A DNA stretch of 64,000 nucleotides from Photobacterium salinisoli (GTDB lineage: Bacteria > Pseudomonadota > Gammaproteobacteria > Enterobacterales > Vibrionaceae), in contig NZ_QZMS01000011.1 in assembly GCF_003614885.1 (NCBI RefSeq), forward strand, positions 1,363,711 to 1,427,710. Direction: 5' to 3'. The position numbers were made by a program, and so were the translations under genes. Of the stretch, positions 53,991-62,577 are shown piece after piece (position 1 is the first letter of the stretch; every line of letters starts with the position of its first letter). The notes below the pieces were generated by a model. It was not told the origin of the DNA. It saw only the letters and a program-made list of their open reading frames with translations, and did no database searches.

Positions 53991-54884
53991 GTGAACCGGT
54001 TATTATCCTTTGAAGCATTGATGGTTTTAGATGCTATTGAGCGTCGTGGCAGCTTTGCTGCAGCCTCAGAAGAACTCGGCCGAGCGCCATCTTCCCTGAG
54101 TTACCAGGTTCAGAAGCTGGAACAGGACCTGGATCTGGTTATCTTCGATCGCTCCGGTCATAAAGCTGCGTTTACCAAAGCTGGCCGGTTGTTGCTGGAT
54201 CGGGGGCGGTTATTATTATCCGCGGCGGATGAAATGGTCTCTGATGCAACAGCGCTGGCACACGGCTGGGAGTTAGATCTTACAATAGCTTATGACGGCT
54301 TGATTAAGCTCGAGCTGATGTTTCCACTTGTAGATGCACTGGCGAAGAAAAGTAAGACCCGCCTGAAATTTCGAGAAGAAATTCTGGCCGGATGCTGGGA
54401 AGCGCTTGCGCAGGACAGAGCCGATATTCTGATTGCACCTCCGCCGAGTGTCGCGCCACCGGAGGTGAAAATTCAGCCGCTTGGCAAAATGGATATCGTC
54501 TGGGTTGCTCACCCGGATCACCCGATTCATAAGCATGATAACCCGCTCGATCCTGTTATTCGTCAGCAATATCGAGGTATAGCGGTTGCCGATACCGCAC
54601 GGAATCTGCCGCCGATAACACACAATATTCTTGAAGAGCAACCGTTACTCACCGTTTCCAGCATGAATGACAAGTTGAATGCCTTACGAGCTGGCCTTGG
54701 TGTCGCGACAATTCCCAGTTTTTTCATTCAGGATGATTTAGCGACAGGTAAGCTGGCTATGGTGGGAGATAATCCTGTCAGAGAGTTTGAACTGGTCCTG
54801 GCCTGGAATCGCAGTCGCATGGGCAAGGCAAAAACCTGGGCGATTAAACAACTTGAGCAGTTATGGAAAAAGCACCTGAACTGA
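53991..54884 (+). CDS. LysR-family transcriptional regulator
   Basis: 297 residues from GTG 53991, which has AGGGA eight bases ahead and gives the usual opening (V/M)NRLLSFEALMVLDAIERRG. An ATG at 53964 in frame lacks a ribosome site. The helix-turn-helix is GSFAAASEELGRAPSSLSYQ with VQKLEQDL; a periplasmic-binding-like effector domain follows. It lies behind the export operon on the same strand and may regulate it, perhaps at the palindrome at 49102-49117. Ends before the terminator at 54942-54974. Confidence 0.88.
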   Translation: MNRLLSFEALMVLDAIERRGSFAAASEELGRAPSSLSYQVQKLEQDLDLVIFDRSGHKAAFTKAGRLLLDRGRLLLSAADEMVSDATALAHGWELDLTIAYDGLIKLELMFPLVDALAKKSKTRLKFREEILAGCWEALAQDRADILIAPPPSVAPPEVKIQPLGKMDIVWVAHPDHPIHKHDNPLDPVIRQQYRGIAVADTARNLPPITHNILEEQPLLTVSSMNDKLNALRAGLGVATIPSFFIQDDLATGKLAMVGDNPVREFELVLAWNRSRMGKAKTWAIKQLEQLWKKHLN

Positions 54885-54941
54885 CGCTCGTTTGTGTCGA
54901 CGTTTTGAGTAGCGCGTTAACTCAGTAAGCCATGAAAAAGC

Positions 54942-54974
54942 AGGCTGACCTTTGGTTGATGGTCAGCCTTTTTA
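54942..54974. terminator. Terminator between LysR gene and pat
   Basis: AGGCTGACC and complement around a 10-base loop, flanked by A-run and T-run, so it can serve both convergent genes. Confidence 0.88.
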
Positions 54975-55013
54975 TTGTCACCGCTAGACCCCTGCCACGC
55001 TTGTGGAGATTGG

Positions 55014-57725
55014 TTAACCTTGGGCGGGCTGGCTGTCATCCTGTAACGCCAACAGAAGTTCTGCAGTTTTATCTTCAAAATGTATCTCTACCTGAAAGCC
55101 GCTTTTTCTGGCGAGTGACAACATTCCCTGATTATTAGGCATGGTTATCCCAGTTAACCGTTGTAACCCCCGCTGCCGACAATATTGAATTATGGTGTTA
55201 AGCAAGATACTCCCCAGTCCTTGCCCTTTGAGATCAGAGCGAACCAGCACTGCAAATTCAGCTTCTTCGTTACTGGGATCGGAGACCGCACGACTGACAC
55301 CAATAATATCGGTTTCTGTGTGTGACTCAGGCTCAAGCCTTACCGCAATAAAGGCCATCTCGCGGTCATAATCAATCTGAGTGAGATTAGCCAATGCTTC
55401 GTGATTGAATTCACCGACTTCAGAGAAAAAACGGCTGTACAGGTCATCATGTGAAACCTGTGCAATAAAGGCTTTATGGCCGGGTTCATCTTCTGGTCGA
55501 ATCGGACGAAGTAAAATGGGCGAACCGTCTTTCAGCTTGGTGTAAATTTCCAGCTCTTTTGGATAAGGGCGAATAGCCAGCCTTTGTTGTGTATCGCCAT
55601 TAAAGGGGTGAATGGTCATGGAAGCATCGATCACTGTCATGTCTTCACCGGCCGCCAGCAAGGGGTGTATATCCAGCTCAATGATTTCCGGGCAATCAAT
55701 GATCAACTGCGACAGCTTAACCAGTAATTTGCACAGTGCAGGGATATCCAGCCTATCTGGTAAACTGCGCTGTTTAATTTTTCCTGTCTTCAGGGCATTG
55801 ATGACAAGGTATCGTGCCAGCGCCATATTTAGCGGCGGAATGGCAACGGCGGCATCACGATGGATATCCCACTCTGCAGCTTCATCGCCAATAAGTATGA
55901 CAGGCCCGAATACTGGATCAGTTTGAACTGCAATGCGTAACTCCTGTGCACCGGAGCGGTTGGCCATGCGCTGCACCAGCAAGCCGTCGATGCGGGCTTT
56001 CGGAAAATTATAGGAAACACGATCCAGAATCGCCTGAGAGGCATTGGCAACCTCTGCTGCCGTTCGCAGATGCAGCATGACACCATGCACTTCTGATTTA
56101 TGGCGGATATCAGGAGACCGCAACTTAACGGCAACCGGATAGCCAATTTGCTCGGCAATATGGGCGGCTTCTGCGGGATCTGAGGCAATCCAGGTCGGCA
56201 GGGTATGAAAACCATAGCTTTCCAGTACAGGGCGTACTTCATGTGTTTCCAGATGATAGATTTTCTGATCGAGTAACTGATCCAATAACTGATGCACCAA
56301 CCCAGGGTTACTTTGAGTCTCACCGAAAGAAGACGGTGTTTCCATCAGCTGTTTCTGATTGCGCCGGTACTCCACCAGGTGCATGAAGGCGGTAACAGCA
56401 CTTTCCGGTGTTCGGTACGCAGGAAAGCCAGACTGTGTGAAAACGTGTCTGGCTTTCAATGCCTGATTCTCTCCGGCCCAGTTACTGAGGATATTGAAAT
56501 GCAGGGTGCGGGGGTGCTGTTGCAGTACCTTGACCATGTGCTCAGCTGTTTCTTTGCTCGGTGCGATGGCAGATGGAGAGTGCATAATGAGCAGGGCATC
56601 GAAATCGTCGCTGTCTAACAGAATCTTGGTGGCTGCTTCATAGCGTGCGATATCGGCATCCCCGACGATATCAATCGGGTTTGATTGAGACCAGCTGGCC
56701 GGCAATACAGCCGACAGTTTAGCGATAGTCTCCTGGCTCAGTGTCGCGAGCTTACCGCCACGTTCGCTGAGGGCATCAACGGCCATAATCGCAGGGCCGC
56801 CACCATTGGTCAGAATGGCTAAACGCTCACCCCGCAAAGGCACAGCGTGAGCCAGTGTTTCCACTGCCGCAAACAGATCATGGGTGTTGTGCACCCGCAG
56901 CATCCCCGAGCGTTTGATGGCGGCATCATAGACAGCATCCAGACCAATTTCTCCTCCGGTATGAAGGTGAGCAGCGGCACTGCCAATTTTCGTCCGGCCA
57001 CTTTTCAATACCAGTATGCGCCGAGTCCGTGCTGCTGCTCGTGCAGCGGACATGAAGCGTCGTGCATCACGTATTGAGTCGATATACAGCAAAATGGCTT
57101 GTGTTTTACTGTCGCGGCACAAGGTATCTAACAGTTCAGCAAAACCAATATCGCAGGTATCTCCCAGCGAGATAAAGGTTGAAAAACCAATATTCTTGTT
57201 CTTGGCCCAGTCCAGAATCGTGGTACAGACCGCCGCAGACTGCGAAATGAAGGCAATATTGCCTTTGTTGGCGGAAACCGGAGAAAAAGACGCATTGAGA
57301 TTATGCCAGGGAAGAATCATCCCCATGCTGTTTGGCCCGATAAGCCGCATCCCGTACTGTTTGGCGGTTTCATACATGCGCATATCTTTTGTGACGCCGT
57401 CACTATCGGGATCTACGTTCATTCCTGCCGCTAATACGATGGCCAGCTTGACGCCTTTACGGCCTAACTGGTCGATAATACTGACGTTCCTGTCACTATT
57501 GGTGCATAAAATGGCCAGATCGGGAACGCGGGGCAGACTATCAATATCTGGATAGGCTAACACACCTGCCACTGCGTCATACTTGGGAGTCACTGGCATG
57601 ATAGGCCCATGAAAGTTACCGGACAGCAGGTTTTTGATAACCACATAACCGGCACGTTTGGGATTATCCGATGCGCCAATAATGGCGACAGAACGTGGCT
57701 TTAGTAGTGACTCGAGTCCTTTCAT
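55014..57725 (-). CDS. pat: Protein lysine acetyltransferase (PatZ/Pka type)
   Basis: 903 residues (886 in E. coli PatZ). Acetylates acetyl-CoA synthetase and other proteins with acetyl-CoA, lowering acetate activation. Layout: NDP-forming acyl-CoA synthetase-like CoA-binding domain at the N-terminus (SVAIIGASDNPKRAGYVVIK), a ligase domain (TNGGGPAIMAVDAL), an ATP-grasp region (GYPVAVKLRSPDIRHKSEVH) and a C-terminal GNAT domain from ~750 (LRPIRPEDEPGHKAFIAQVS, then VRSDLKGQGLGSILL with the acetyl-CoA loop). In this family the CoA-ligase part is regulatory. The ATG at 57725 opens MKGLESLLKPRSV; upstream codons to 57761 are not conserved. Confidence 0.93.
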   Translation of the reverse strand: MKGLESLLKPRSVAIIGASDNPKRAGYVVIKNLLSGNFHGPIMPVTPKYDAVAGVLAYPDIDSLPRVPDLAILCTNSDRNVSIIDQLGRKGVKLAIVLAAGMNVDPDSDGVTKDMRMYETAKQYGMRLIGPNSMGMILPWHNLNASFSPVSANKGNIAFISQSAAVCTTILDWAKNKNIGFSTFISLGDTCDIGFAELLDTLCRDSKTQAILLYIDSIRDARRFMSAARAAARTRRILVLKSGRTKIGSAAAHLHTGGEIGLDAVYDAAIKRSGMLRVHNTHDLFAAVETLAHAVPLRGERLAILTNGGGPAIMAVDALSERGGKLATLSQETIAKLSAVLPASWSQSNPIDIVGDADIARYEAATKILLDSDDFDALLIMHSPSAIAPSKETAEHMVKVLQQHPRTLHFNILSNWAGENQALKARHVFTQSGFPAYRTPESAVTAFMHLVEYRRNQKQLMETPSSFGETQSNPGLVHQLLDQLLDQKIYHLETHEVRPVLESYGFHTLPTWIASDPAEAAHIAEQIGYPVAVKLRSPDIRHKSEVHGVMLHLRTAAEVANASQAILDRVSYNFPKARIDGLLVQRMANRSGAQELRIAVQTDPVFGPVILIGDEAAEWDIHRDAAVAIPPLNMALARYLVINALKTGKIKQRSLPDRLDIPALCKLLVKLSQLIIDCPEIIELDIHPLLAAGEDMTVIDASMTIHPFNGDTQQRLAIRPYPKELEIYTKLKDGSPILLRPIRPEDEPGHKAFIAQVSHDDLYSRFFSEVGEFNHEALANLTQIDYDREMAFIAVRLEPESHTETDIIGVSRAVSDPSNEEAEFAVLVRSDLKGQGLGSILLNTIIQYCRQRGLQRLTGITMPNNQGMLSLARKSGFQVEIHFEDKTAELLLALQDDSQPAQG

Positions 57726-58068
57726 GGCATTTTCTCTCAGTATTTCGTAAAGAATTAACACTCAACGACAGACAATCATTTTTATCGTATGGTTGCATGA
57801 TTGGGTGGCTGACCATCCACTGATTGTGAGTGTAATGGAACCCATTCGACATTGTGTGAAAAGAAGCCGCCGCTGTGCTTCATTCTTGGTATTTTTATAT
57901 TGCACAATTTTATTAAAAACTGGAATTTACATAAAAAATCAATCTATTATTGATATAGCTTTGAACCTGTGACATAGCGCCAATTCTATAGCATACAGAG
58001 TGATGCAAGCTTGATTGGCATCAGGTCGGGGTGCAGAATCTTTTTAAAGACAAATTTGATCAGGCACG
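57726..58068. other. Divergent intergenic region between pat and the SPOR lipoprotein gene
   Basis: 343 bp, AT-rich around 57895-57960. It must hold both promoters. TGTGACATAGCGCC at 57969-57982 has one good CRP half-site; E. coli patZ is CRP-regulated, but the other half is poor. No gene seen. Confidence 0.35.
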
Positions 58069-58749
58069 ATGATAATGAAAAAAATTGCCTTAATGGTTGC
58101 TGTTACATCAGCTTTAGCAGGCTGTGCGCTAGATAATGAACGTCAGACAATGAATGGCACTGTGGTGCCTACATTGGATGAACAGGAACAAGCGGCAACG
58201 GCCGCGCAACAGGGTGCAACGGCTGAACCGATGGCGGTTGAGCAATTGAATGAACCCATTCCACCTCTGAACCCAGTTGATATAGCAATCACAGATGAAG
58301 TTGTTCCTCTTGATCAGGAGATTGCTCCCGTAGATGCGCCAGCAACTACTGCAGAAAAATCAGTGGCTGTAATCACAGAATCTGAGCCTATGACTGGCTC
58401 CGTCGCGGCAGCGCCAAAGACCAACACGTCTGAAACGGCAAAAGTCAGCTATGAATACGCGACAGAACCTGTATCGGGTTTCACCGTTCAGGTGCTGGGG
58501 GTTAGTAAAAACAGTGGTTTTGCCTCATACATTGCAAAGTTGCCAGGACAGCAACCAGTGTGGGTGAATCAGAAAACCTTCCATGAAAAGCCTTGGTACA
58601 CTTTACTTTACGGGCACTTTGATACAGTCCAGCAAGCCCAGGCAGCCATCAAGGATTTACCTGCAGAGATCCGTTCATTCGGTCCCTTCGTTCGTAGTCT
58701 GGCCAAGATTCATCAGTCGCCTGAGCCTAAGCTGACCAAGATAAACTAA
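58069..58749 (+). CDS. Lipoprotein with C-terminal SPOR domain
   Basis: 226 residues. Lipoprotein signal ending in LAGC near residue 19, a Pro/Ala/Glu/Thr-rich linker (~20-140), and a SPOR domain (~145-222) with GFTVQVLGVSKNSGFASYIA and WYTLLYGHFDTVQQAQAAI. SPOR domains bind glycan strands stripped of stem peptides and so localise to the division septum. Similar in layout to DamX/RlpA-type proteins but not assignable to one. Start ATG 58069 or 58075. Terminator at 58758-58789. Confidence 0.85.
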   Translation: MIMKKIALMVAVTSALAGCALDNERQTMNGTVVPTLDEQEQAATAAQQGATAEPMAVEQLNEPIPPLNPVDIAITDEVVPLDQEIAPVDAPATTAEKSVAVITESEPMTGSVAAAPKTNTSETAKVSYEYATEPVSGFTVQVLGVSKNSGFASYIAKLPGQQPVWVNQKTFHEKPWYTLLYGHFDTVQQAQAAIKDLPAEIRSFGPFVRSLAKIHQSPEPKLTKIN

Positions 58750-58757
58750 TACACCCG

Positions 58758-58789
58758 ATAAGCTCTTCCTTGGAAGAGCTTATTTTTTG
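58758..58789 (+). terminator. Terminator of the SPOR lipoprotein gene
   Basis: A perfect 12-bp stem (ATAAGCTCTTCC and complement) around TT, followed by six T. Confidence 0.92.
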
Positions 58790-58981
58790 CATCGTTGACC
58801 GTTTTCACAGTAGGGAATCAGGCCAATAGCTTGATGCCTGATAGATAAGATGCAATAGTTGATGCCCTGAAGGCTGCCGGGGGCGCTTTGTAATATCATC
58901 ATTCAGAACAGATGAAACCCGGTGGTACAAACATATTTCGGCCTGTCATGATCGGCAGGTTACGTTTTACAAGGGATCAAG

Positions 58982-59989
58982 ATGAATCCAATTCACGTTT
59001 TACTTCTTTGTGGCGGTGGCAGCGCAGAACACGAAGTGTCTTTGGTTTCTGCCAATTTCATAGAACAAAACCTGCAGGCGATTGATGGCGTTCGCTATAT
59101 CCGTATCGAAATGCAAAAAGACGGCTGGTTTGACAGTGAAGGCCAGCGTTGGCAACTAAACCTGGATCGCAGTATCCAGTCTGAATCTGGCGATAAACTC
59201 CCCATTGATTACGTCATTCCGTGTGTCCACGGTTATCCTGGTGAAACCGGCGATCTGCAATCTTTACTGGAAATAGCGGGCGTGCCTTATTTCGGTTGTG
59301 GTCCTCAGGCCAGCACGAATTGCTTCAATAAGATCACAACAAAATTGTGGTTTGATGCACTGGGTATTCCGAATACACCTTATGTGTTCCTGAGCGAACA
59401 AGACGAAGAGTCGCTACGTACCGCCGAAGACGCATTAGCCAGGTGGGGAAGTGTTTTTGTTAAAGCGGCCTGTCAGGGATCATCCGTGGGCTGTTACAAA
59501 GCAACCGACAGGGAAAGCCTGGTCGAATCACTGAACAAGGCGTTTACCTTTTCAGAACAGGTTTTGGTTGAGAAAGCCATCAAGCCCAGAGAGTTAGAAG
59601 TGGCTGCTTATCAGTATGGTGATGAATTGATTATTACCAAGCCAGGGGAAGTGACCTGCCCGGACGGTAAATTCTATACCTACGAAGAAAAATACAGCAC
59701 AGAAAGCCATTCGACCACCACAGTCGAAGCATCCAACATTACTGAAGAACAGGTCGAAGCCATTCGCAGTTATGCCAGAAAAGCCTTTGTGCATATGAAG
59801 TTAAAAGATCTGTCACGGATTGATTTCTTTCTGAGTGAGGAAGGTGACATTCTTCTTAATGAAATCAATACGTTCCCTGGTATGACGCCAATATCTATGT
59901 TTCCTCAGATGCTGGCCCATCATGGACACAGTTTTACAGACTATCTTGAGCAAGCTATCAAAAGCGCTGTCCATCCATCCAGTCAGTGA
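58982..59989 (+). CDS. ddl: D-alanine--D-alanine ligase
   Basis: 335 residues. ATP-dependent joining of two D-alanines for peptidoglycan precursors. ATP-grasp fold with the N-terminal VLLLCGGGSAEHEVSLVSAN, PCVHGYPGETGDLQSLLEIA, VKAACQGSSVGCYKA, and the C-terminal INTFPGMTPISMFPQM. It stands alone, not in the mur-fts cluster, so it may be a second Ddl besides a cluster DdlB. The ATG at 58982 follows AAGGGATC; the terminator at 60003-60029 follows. Confidence 0.95.
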   Translation: MNPIHVLLLCGGGSAEHEVSLVSANFIEQNLQAIDGVRYIRIEMQKDGWFDSEGQRWQLNLDRSIQSESGDKLPIDYVIPCVHGYPGETGDLQSLLEIAGVPYFGCGPQASTNCFNKITTKLWFDALGIPNTPYVFLSEQDEESLRTAEDALARWGSVFVKAACQGSSVGCYKATDRESLVESLNKAFTFSEQVLVEKAIKPRELEVAAYQYGDELIITKPGEVTCPDGKFYTYEEKYSTESHSTTTVEASNITEEQVEAIRSYARKAFVHMKLKDLSRIDFFLSEEGDILLNEINTFPGMTPISMFPQMLAHHGHSFTDYLEQAIKSAVHPSSQ

Positions 59990-60002
59990 TTTTTGGTTTC
60001 AA

Positions 60003-60029
60003 AAACGCCAGTCTGACTGGCGTTTTTTT
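60003..60029 (+). terminator. ddl intrinsic terminator
   Basis: AAACGCCAGT, CTG, ACTGGCGTTT, then T-run; 13 bp after the stop. Confidence 0.92.
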
Positions 60030-60061
60030 CATTGGCTGCAATACTGACGATGAGACTCGAC

Positions 60062-60250
60062 ATGACCCCTATGCTGACAAACAAACAGAAAGCTGCGCGT
60101 TTTAAAGCTATGCAGGAAAAGAACTACAGAGCCAGTTTAAAGCTGGAGGGCTTTGAATTAGACGGGGCGCCAGGTACAGAGTCGTCACACGAACCACCCG
60201 TGTCTGAGAATGAACAAATCGCTCGGTTAAAAAAGCATTATGCGAGATAA
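60062..60250 (+). CDS. yhfG: YhfG-type antitoxin for Fic
   Basis: 62 residues from the ATG at 60062 (other in-frame starts at 60032, 60050 and 60071). LTNKQKAARFKAMQEKNYRA then SLKLEG matches E. coli YhfG. S25-x3-E29-G30 is the S/T-xxx-E-G/N inhibitory motif of class I Fic antitoxins, whose Glu blocks the ATP gamma-phosphate in the Fic active site. The gene overlaps fic by 11 bases, so translation is coupled. It starts 33 bp after the ddl terminator and may have its promoter in that gap. Confidence 0.85.
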   Translation: MTPMLTNKQKAARFKAMQEKNYRASLKLEGFELDGAPGTESSHEPPVSENEQIARLKKHYAR

Positions 60251-60872
60251 ATATGGTGTTCAGCAGGATCCTGATTGCTACCCCGGTTCGGCTGTTCTCA
60301 TCAACTTACTCAATATCAATGATGAAGATGAACTCGCTCTGGCTGAGCGGGATTTCACACGGGTTCGGGCAGAACATTTTGTACCAGAGTTCGACCGATT
60401 TGATTTAGCCTATCTGCGACAAATACATTTCACTCTGTTTCAGGATTTATACTCCTGGGCTGGTGATATACGACGGGTGGATATCACCAAAGGCCAGAGT
60501 CGATTTTGTCATGCCAGGAATATTGAAAGGGAGGCGACACGTCTTTTTGCTTCACTTGCTGATGAATCATACCTCTGTGGGCTGGATTTCGATCATTTTA
60601 TCCGCCGCATTGCTCATTATTACTGTGAATTGAATGTCATACACCCGTTCAGAGAAGGGAATGGGCGTGTTCAACGTATTTTCTTTGAGATTCTGGCCCT
60701 TAATGCCGGATACGAAATCTGTTGGGAAGGCATTAACCTCAAGGAATGGGTTGAAGCGAATCAGGCGGGGTATTTTGGCATTATGGCTCCCTTGGAAAGC
60801 TTGTTCGAAAGAATCACTCAACCTATTCATGCTGTTGTTCAACCCCAGTGGGCATCCGGTCCAGGCAGTTAA
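60240..60872 (+). CDS. fic: Fic-family AMP-transferase (adenylyltransferase)
   Basis: 210 residues (200 in E. coli Fic). Transfers AMP to target proteins such as topoisomerases in some homologues. The active-site loop is HPFREGNGRVQR with catalytic H135; FQDLYSWAGDIRRVDITKGQ is the conserved flap. No S-xxx-E-G motif is seen in the protein itself, so it is a class I enzyme that needs the YhfG antitoxin. Convergent with the recombinase gene (8-bp gap). Confidence 0.93.
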   Translation: MRDKYGVQQDPDCYPGSAVLINLLNINDEDELALAERDFTRVRAEHFVPEFDRFDLAYLRQIHFTLFQDLYSWAGDIRRVDITKGQSRFCHARNIEREATRLFASLADESYLCGLDFDHFIRRIAHYYCELNVIHPFREGNGRVQRIFFEILALNAGYEICWEGINLKEWVEANQAGYFGIMAPLESLFERITQPIHAVVQPQWASGPGS

Positions 60873-60880
60873 ATCTTCAC

Positions 60881-61849
60881 TTACTTCTCCCAGTCTTTTT
60901 TCTTCACGTATTTCGCAATTTCCGTATCGTGTCTATCTTTATGACCCACATACTGTGCCGGCATTGCAGGGCTCTTCCAACGCCCCTGAGATTGGATGTC
61001 AGGGATGGATACCCCCGCATCGGATAGATCTTTGGCGGCGCCTACTCTGGGTGACTGGCCCGAAAAAACACTGTCTTGGCTGAGTCCGAGTTCTTCACCA
61101 GCGCGGCGAAACACCCGGTAGATGGACGAGTGGTCAAGTGGTTGCTCGCCAATATTGCCATGACGATCAATTCTTCGAAAAACAACACCTGATTCAATCA
61201 TGCCTACCGTCAGCCAGCGCTGCATACTACGAGAAGCAATGGTACTTAATGCAATTATGTGATCCTGGATATGCAGACTAATAAGTCCTGAGGTGTCAAT
61301 TGAGATATTTTCTATGGTCAGCGCTGCCAGTTCGCTCCGCTTTAACATTGCTTCAAACATAACAGCCCAAATCGCCAGATCGCGAATGTCTTTGGGTTTG
61401 GTAGAGAGAGAGAAAACATCAACCAACTGTTGTAAGTGATCATCCCTGAAGGCGTTCGCATTTTTGTAGTCGTCTTTTTTTTCTACACAATATTTATTCA
61501 GTACTAGCCTGACTTCAGTATGACGGCAAGGATCGGGGAGGGCATGGCAGCGGTGAACCAATCCGATTGTGACAATGTAACGCTTGAGGCTTGACAGCTT
61601 GCGTTTCTTGGCCATCGTATCAATAAAGTTATGTACCGTTTTTACTGTTGCTGGCAAAGGGATTGCGTGTTTGTCCAGGCAGTAATGAAGGAAATTATTC
61701 CAATCGTTTTTGAAAGCCAGCAAAGTGTTCGACGAATACTGTTTATGTGTCAAAACTTCCCAGACTTCAATATCTTCTATGGGTAGCGTGAAGAGCTTTA
61801 TACTGTCTCTTTTTTTATTTTCTTCAGCAATGGGAGGAATTTTCTTCAT
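60881..61849 (-). CDS. Cre-like tyrosine recombinase with missing catalytic residues
   Basis: 322 residues. N-terminal SAM-like DNA-binding domain (~1-140) and a C-terminal domain close to the Cre pattern: SGQSPRVGAAKDLSDAGVSI, then GRWKSPAMPAQY with W291 and nucleophile Y300 spaced as in Cre. The conserved His of HxxR is Q265, while R268 is kept. At the first catalytic Arg (LR-x-SEL in the family) the sequence is MLKRSEL, putting Lys170 there with Arg171 beside it. No Lys is apparent in the beta-hairpin that normally supplies one. Cleavage activity is therefore doubtful. No attachment site or mobile element borders it. The ATG at 61849 has only a weak, distant GGAGGA behind it. Confidence 0.82.
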   Translation of the reverse strand: MKKIPPIAEENKKRDSIKLFTLPIEDIEVWEVLTHKQYSSNTLLAFKNDWNNFLHYCLDKHAIPLPATVKTVHNFIDTMAKKRKLSSLKRYIVTIGLVHRCHALPDPCRHTEVRLVLNKYCVEKKDDYKNANAFRDDHLQQLVDVFSLSTKPKDIRDLAIWAVMFEAMLKRSELAALTIENISIDTSGLISLHIQDHIIALSTIASRSMQRWLTVGMIESGVVFRRIDRHGNIGEQPLDHSSIYRVFRRAGEELGLSQDSVFSGQSPRVGAAKDLSDAGVSIPDIQSQGRWKSPAMPAQYVGHKDRHDTEIAKYVKKKDWEK

Positions 61850-61895
61850 TTAATGCACTATAACTTATTTGTTGATAACTATTACTATATACTAA

Positions 61896-61917
61896 GCCGC
61901 CTCATAAACAAGGCGGC
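61896..61917 (-). terminator. Hairpin after the zinc protease-domain gene
   Basis: GCCGCCT, CATAAACA loop, AGGCGGC. On the reverse strand it follows the stop at 61960 and is trailed by TTAGTATAT, a weak T-run. Confidence 0.55.
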
Positions 61918-61959
61918 ATGTGATAAACATTAAATGGCTAACCAAAGCGAAGGGGGACG

Positions 61960-62469
61960 TTAATCGTCTTCATCCAACTTTTCTACATCAACTAAGTAGT
62001 CGCCCATCAGCCAGTTTCTGCCAAGCAACAGTTTGTATTCCAGCTTGCTACGATTGCGCAAGTTTACAGTGACTTCTTTATGTTCACCGTTCCAGCTTAA
62101 ATCCATTTTTACTGCATAGCGACGTTCAACACCTTGAGCATTCCGTATTTTACTGACTTTAACTATTTTTGCTTTGTGAGTGGTTGTTTCACCTTTCTCA
62201 TTTTTTGTCTTGAATTCCACCATATTGCCTAGATTTTCACGCATATCTTCGCTTTTATCACCTAATATACGGATATCATAAGCATTGATTGAAGACGTGT
62301 TCGCGCCAGTATCAATTCGGGCTTTGTATTCGAGTTCCAAATCCAGGACGTTGATAGTCTCAACTTGACCAACAATGGATTTCTTTTCGAGAGGTCGACT
62401 GTCAGCCAGGGAAGAGGGGCTGTTAAATGCAAATACAACTAACATTAACGGGATCAATGCTTTTTTCAC
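61960..62469 (-). CDS. Exported ATP-dependent zinc protease-domain protein (retropepsin-like)
   Basis: 169 residues with a signal peptide (MKKALIPLMLVVFAFNSPSSLA). The domain (PF05618-type, named after RimK-linked proteases) has the retropepsin-like triad ARIDTGANTSSI, and VTVNLRNRSKLEYKLLLGRN towards the end. With a signal it is probably periplasmic, unlike the cytoplasmic RimB relatives. Role unknown; some relatives regulate glutamate ligases or lipoprotein turnover. ATG at 62469 after GGAGGTT. Confidence 0.85.
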   Translation of the reverse strand: MKKALIPLMLVVFAFNSPSSLADSRPLEKKSIVGQVETINVLDLELEYKARIDTGANTSSINAYDIRILGDKSEDMRENLGNMVEFKTKNEKGETTTHKAKIVKVSKIRNAQGVERRYAVKMDLSWNGEHKEVTVNLRNRSKLEYKLLLGRNWLMGDYLVDVEKLDEDD

Positions 62470-62577
62470 GGAACCTCCAAGAAAAGTGCCAATAGTAAAT
62501 ATGATTACTATAAATATAAGTTACCTATGTTTGTTCAGCGTAAAGTTAAAGCTCTGATGAGGTAAGCTTAGGTTCAG

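Noticed and set aside
57969..57982. CRP site upstream of pat or the SPOR gene
   Set aside because: Only one half-site matches TGTGA; the second half is poor.
60881..61960. Integrated mobile element bounded by the recombinase
   Set aside because: No flanking tRNA, direct repeats, phage genes or cargo beyond Fic-YhfG; the recombinase itself looks inactive.
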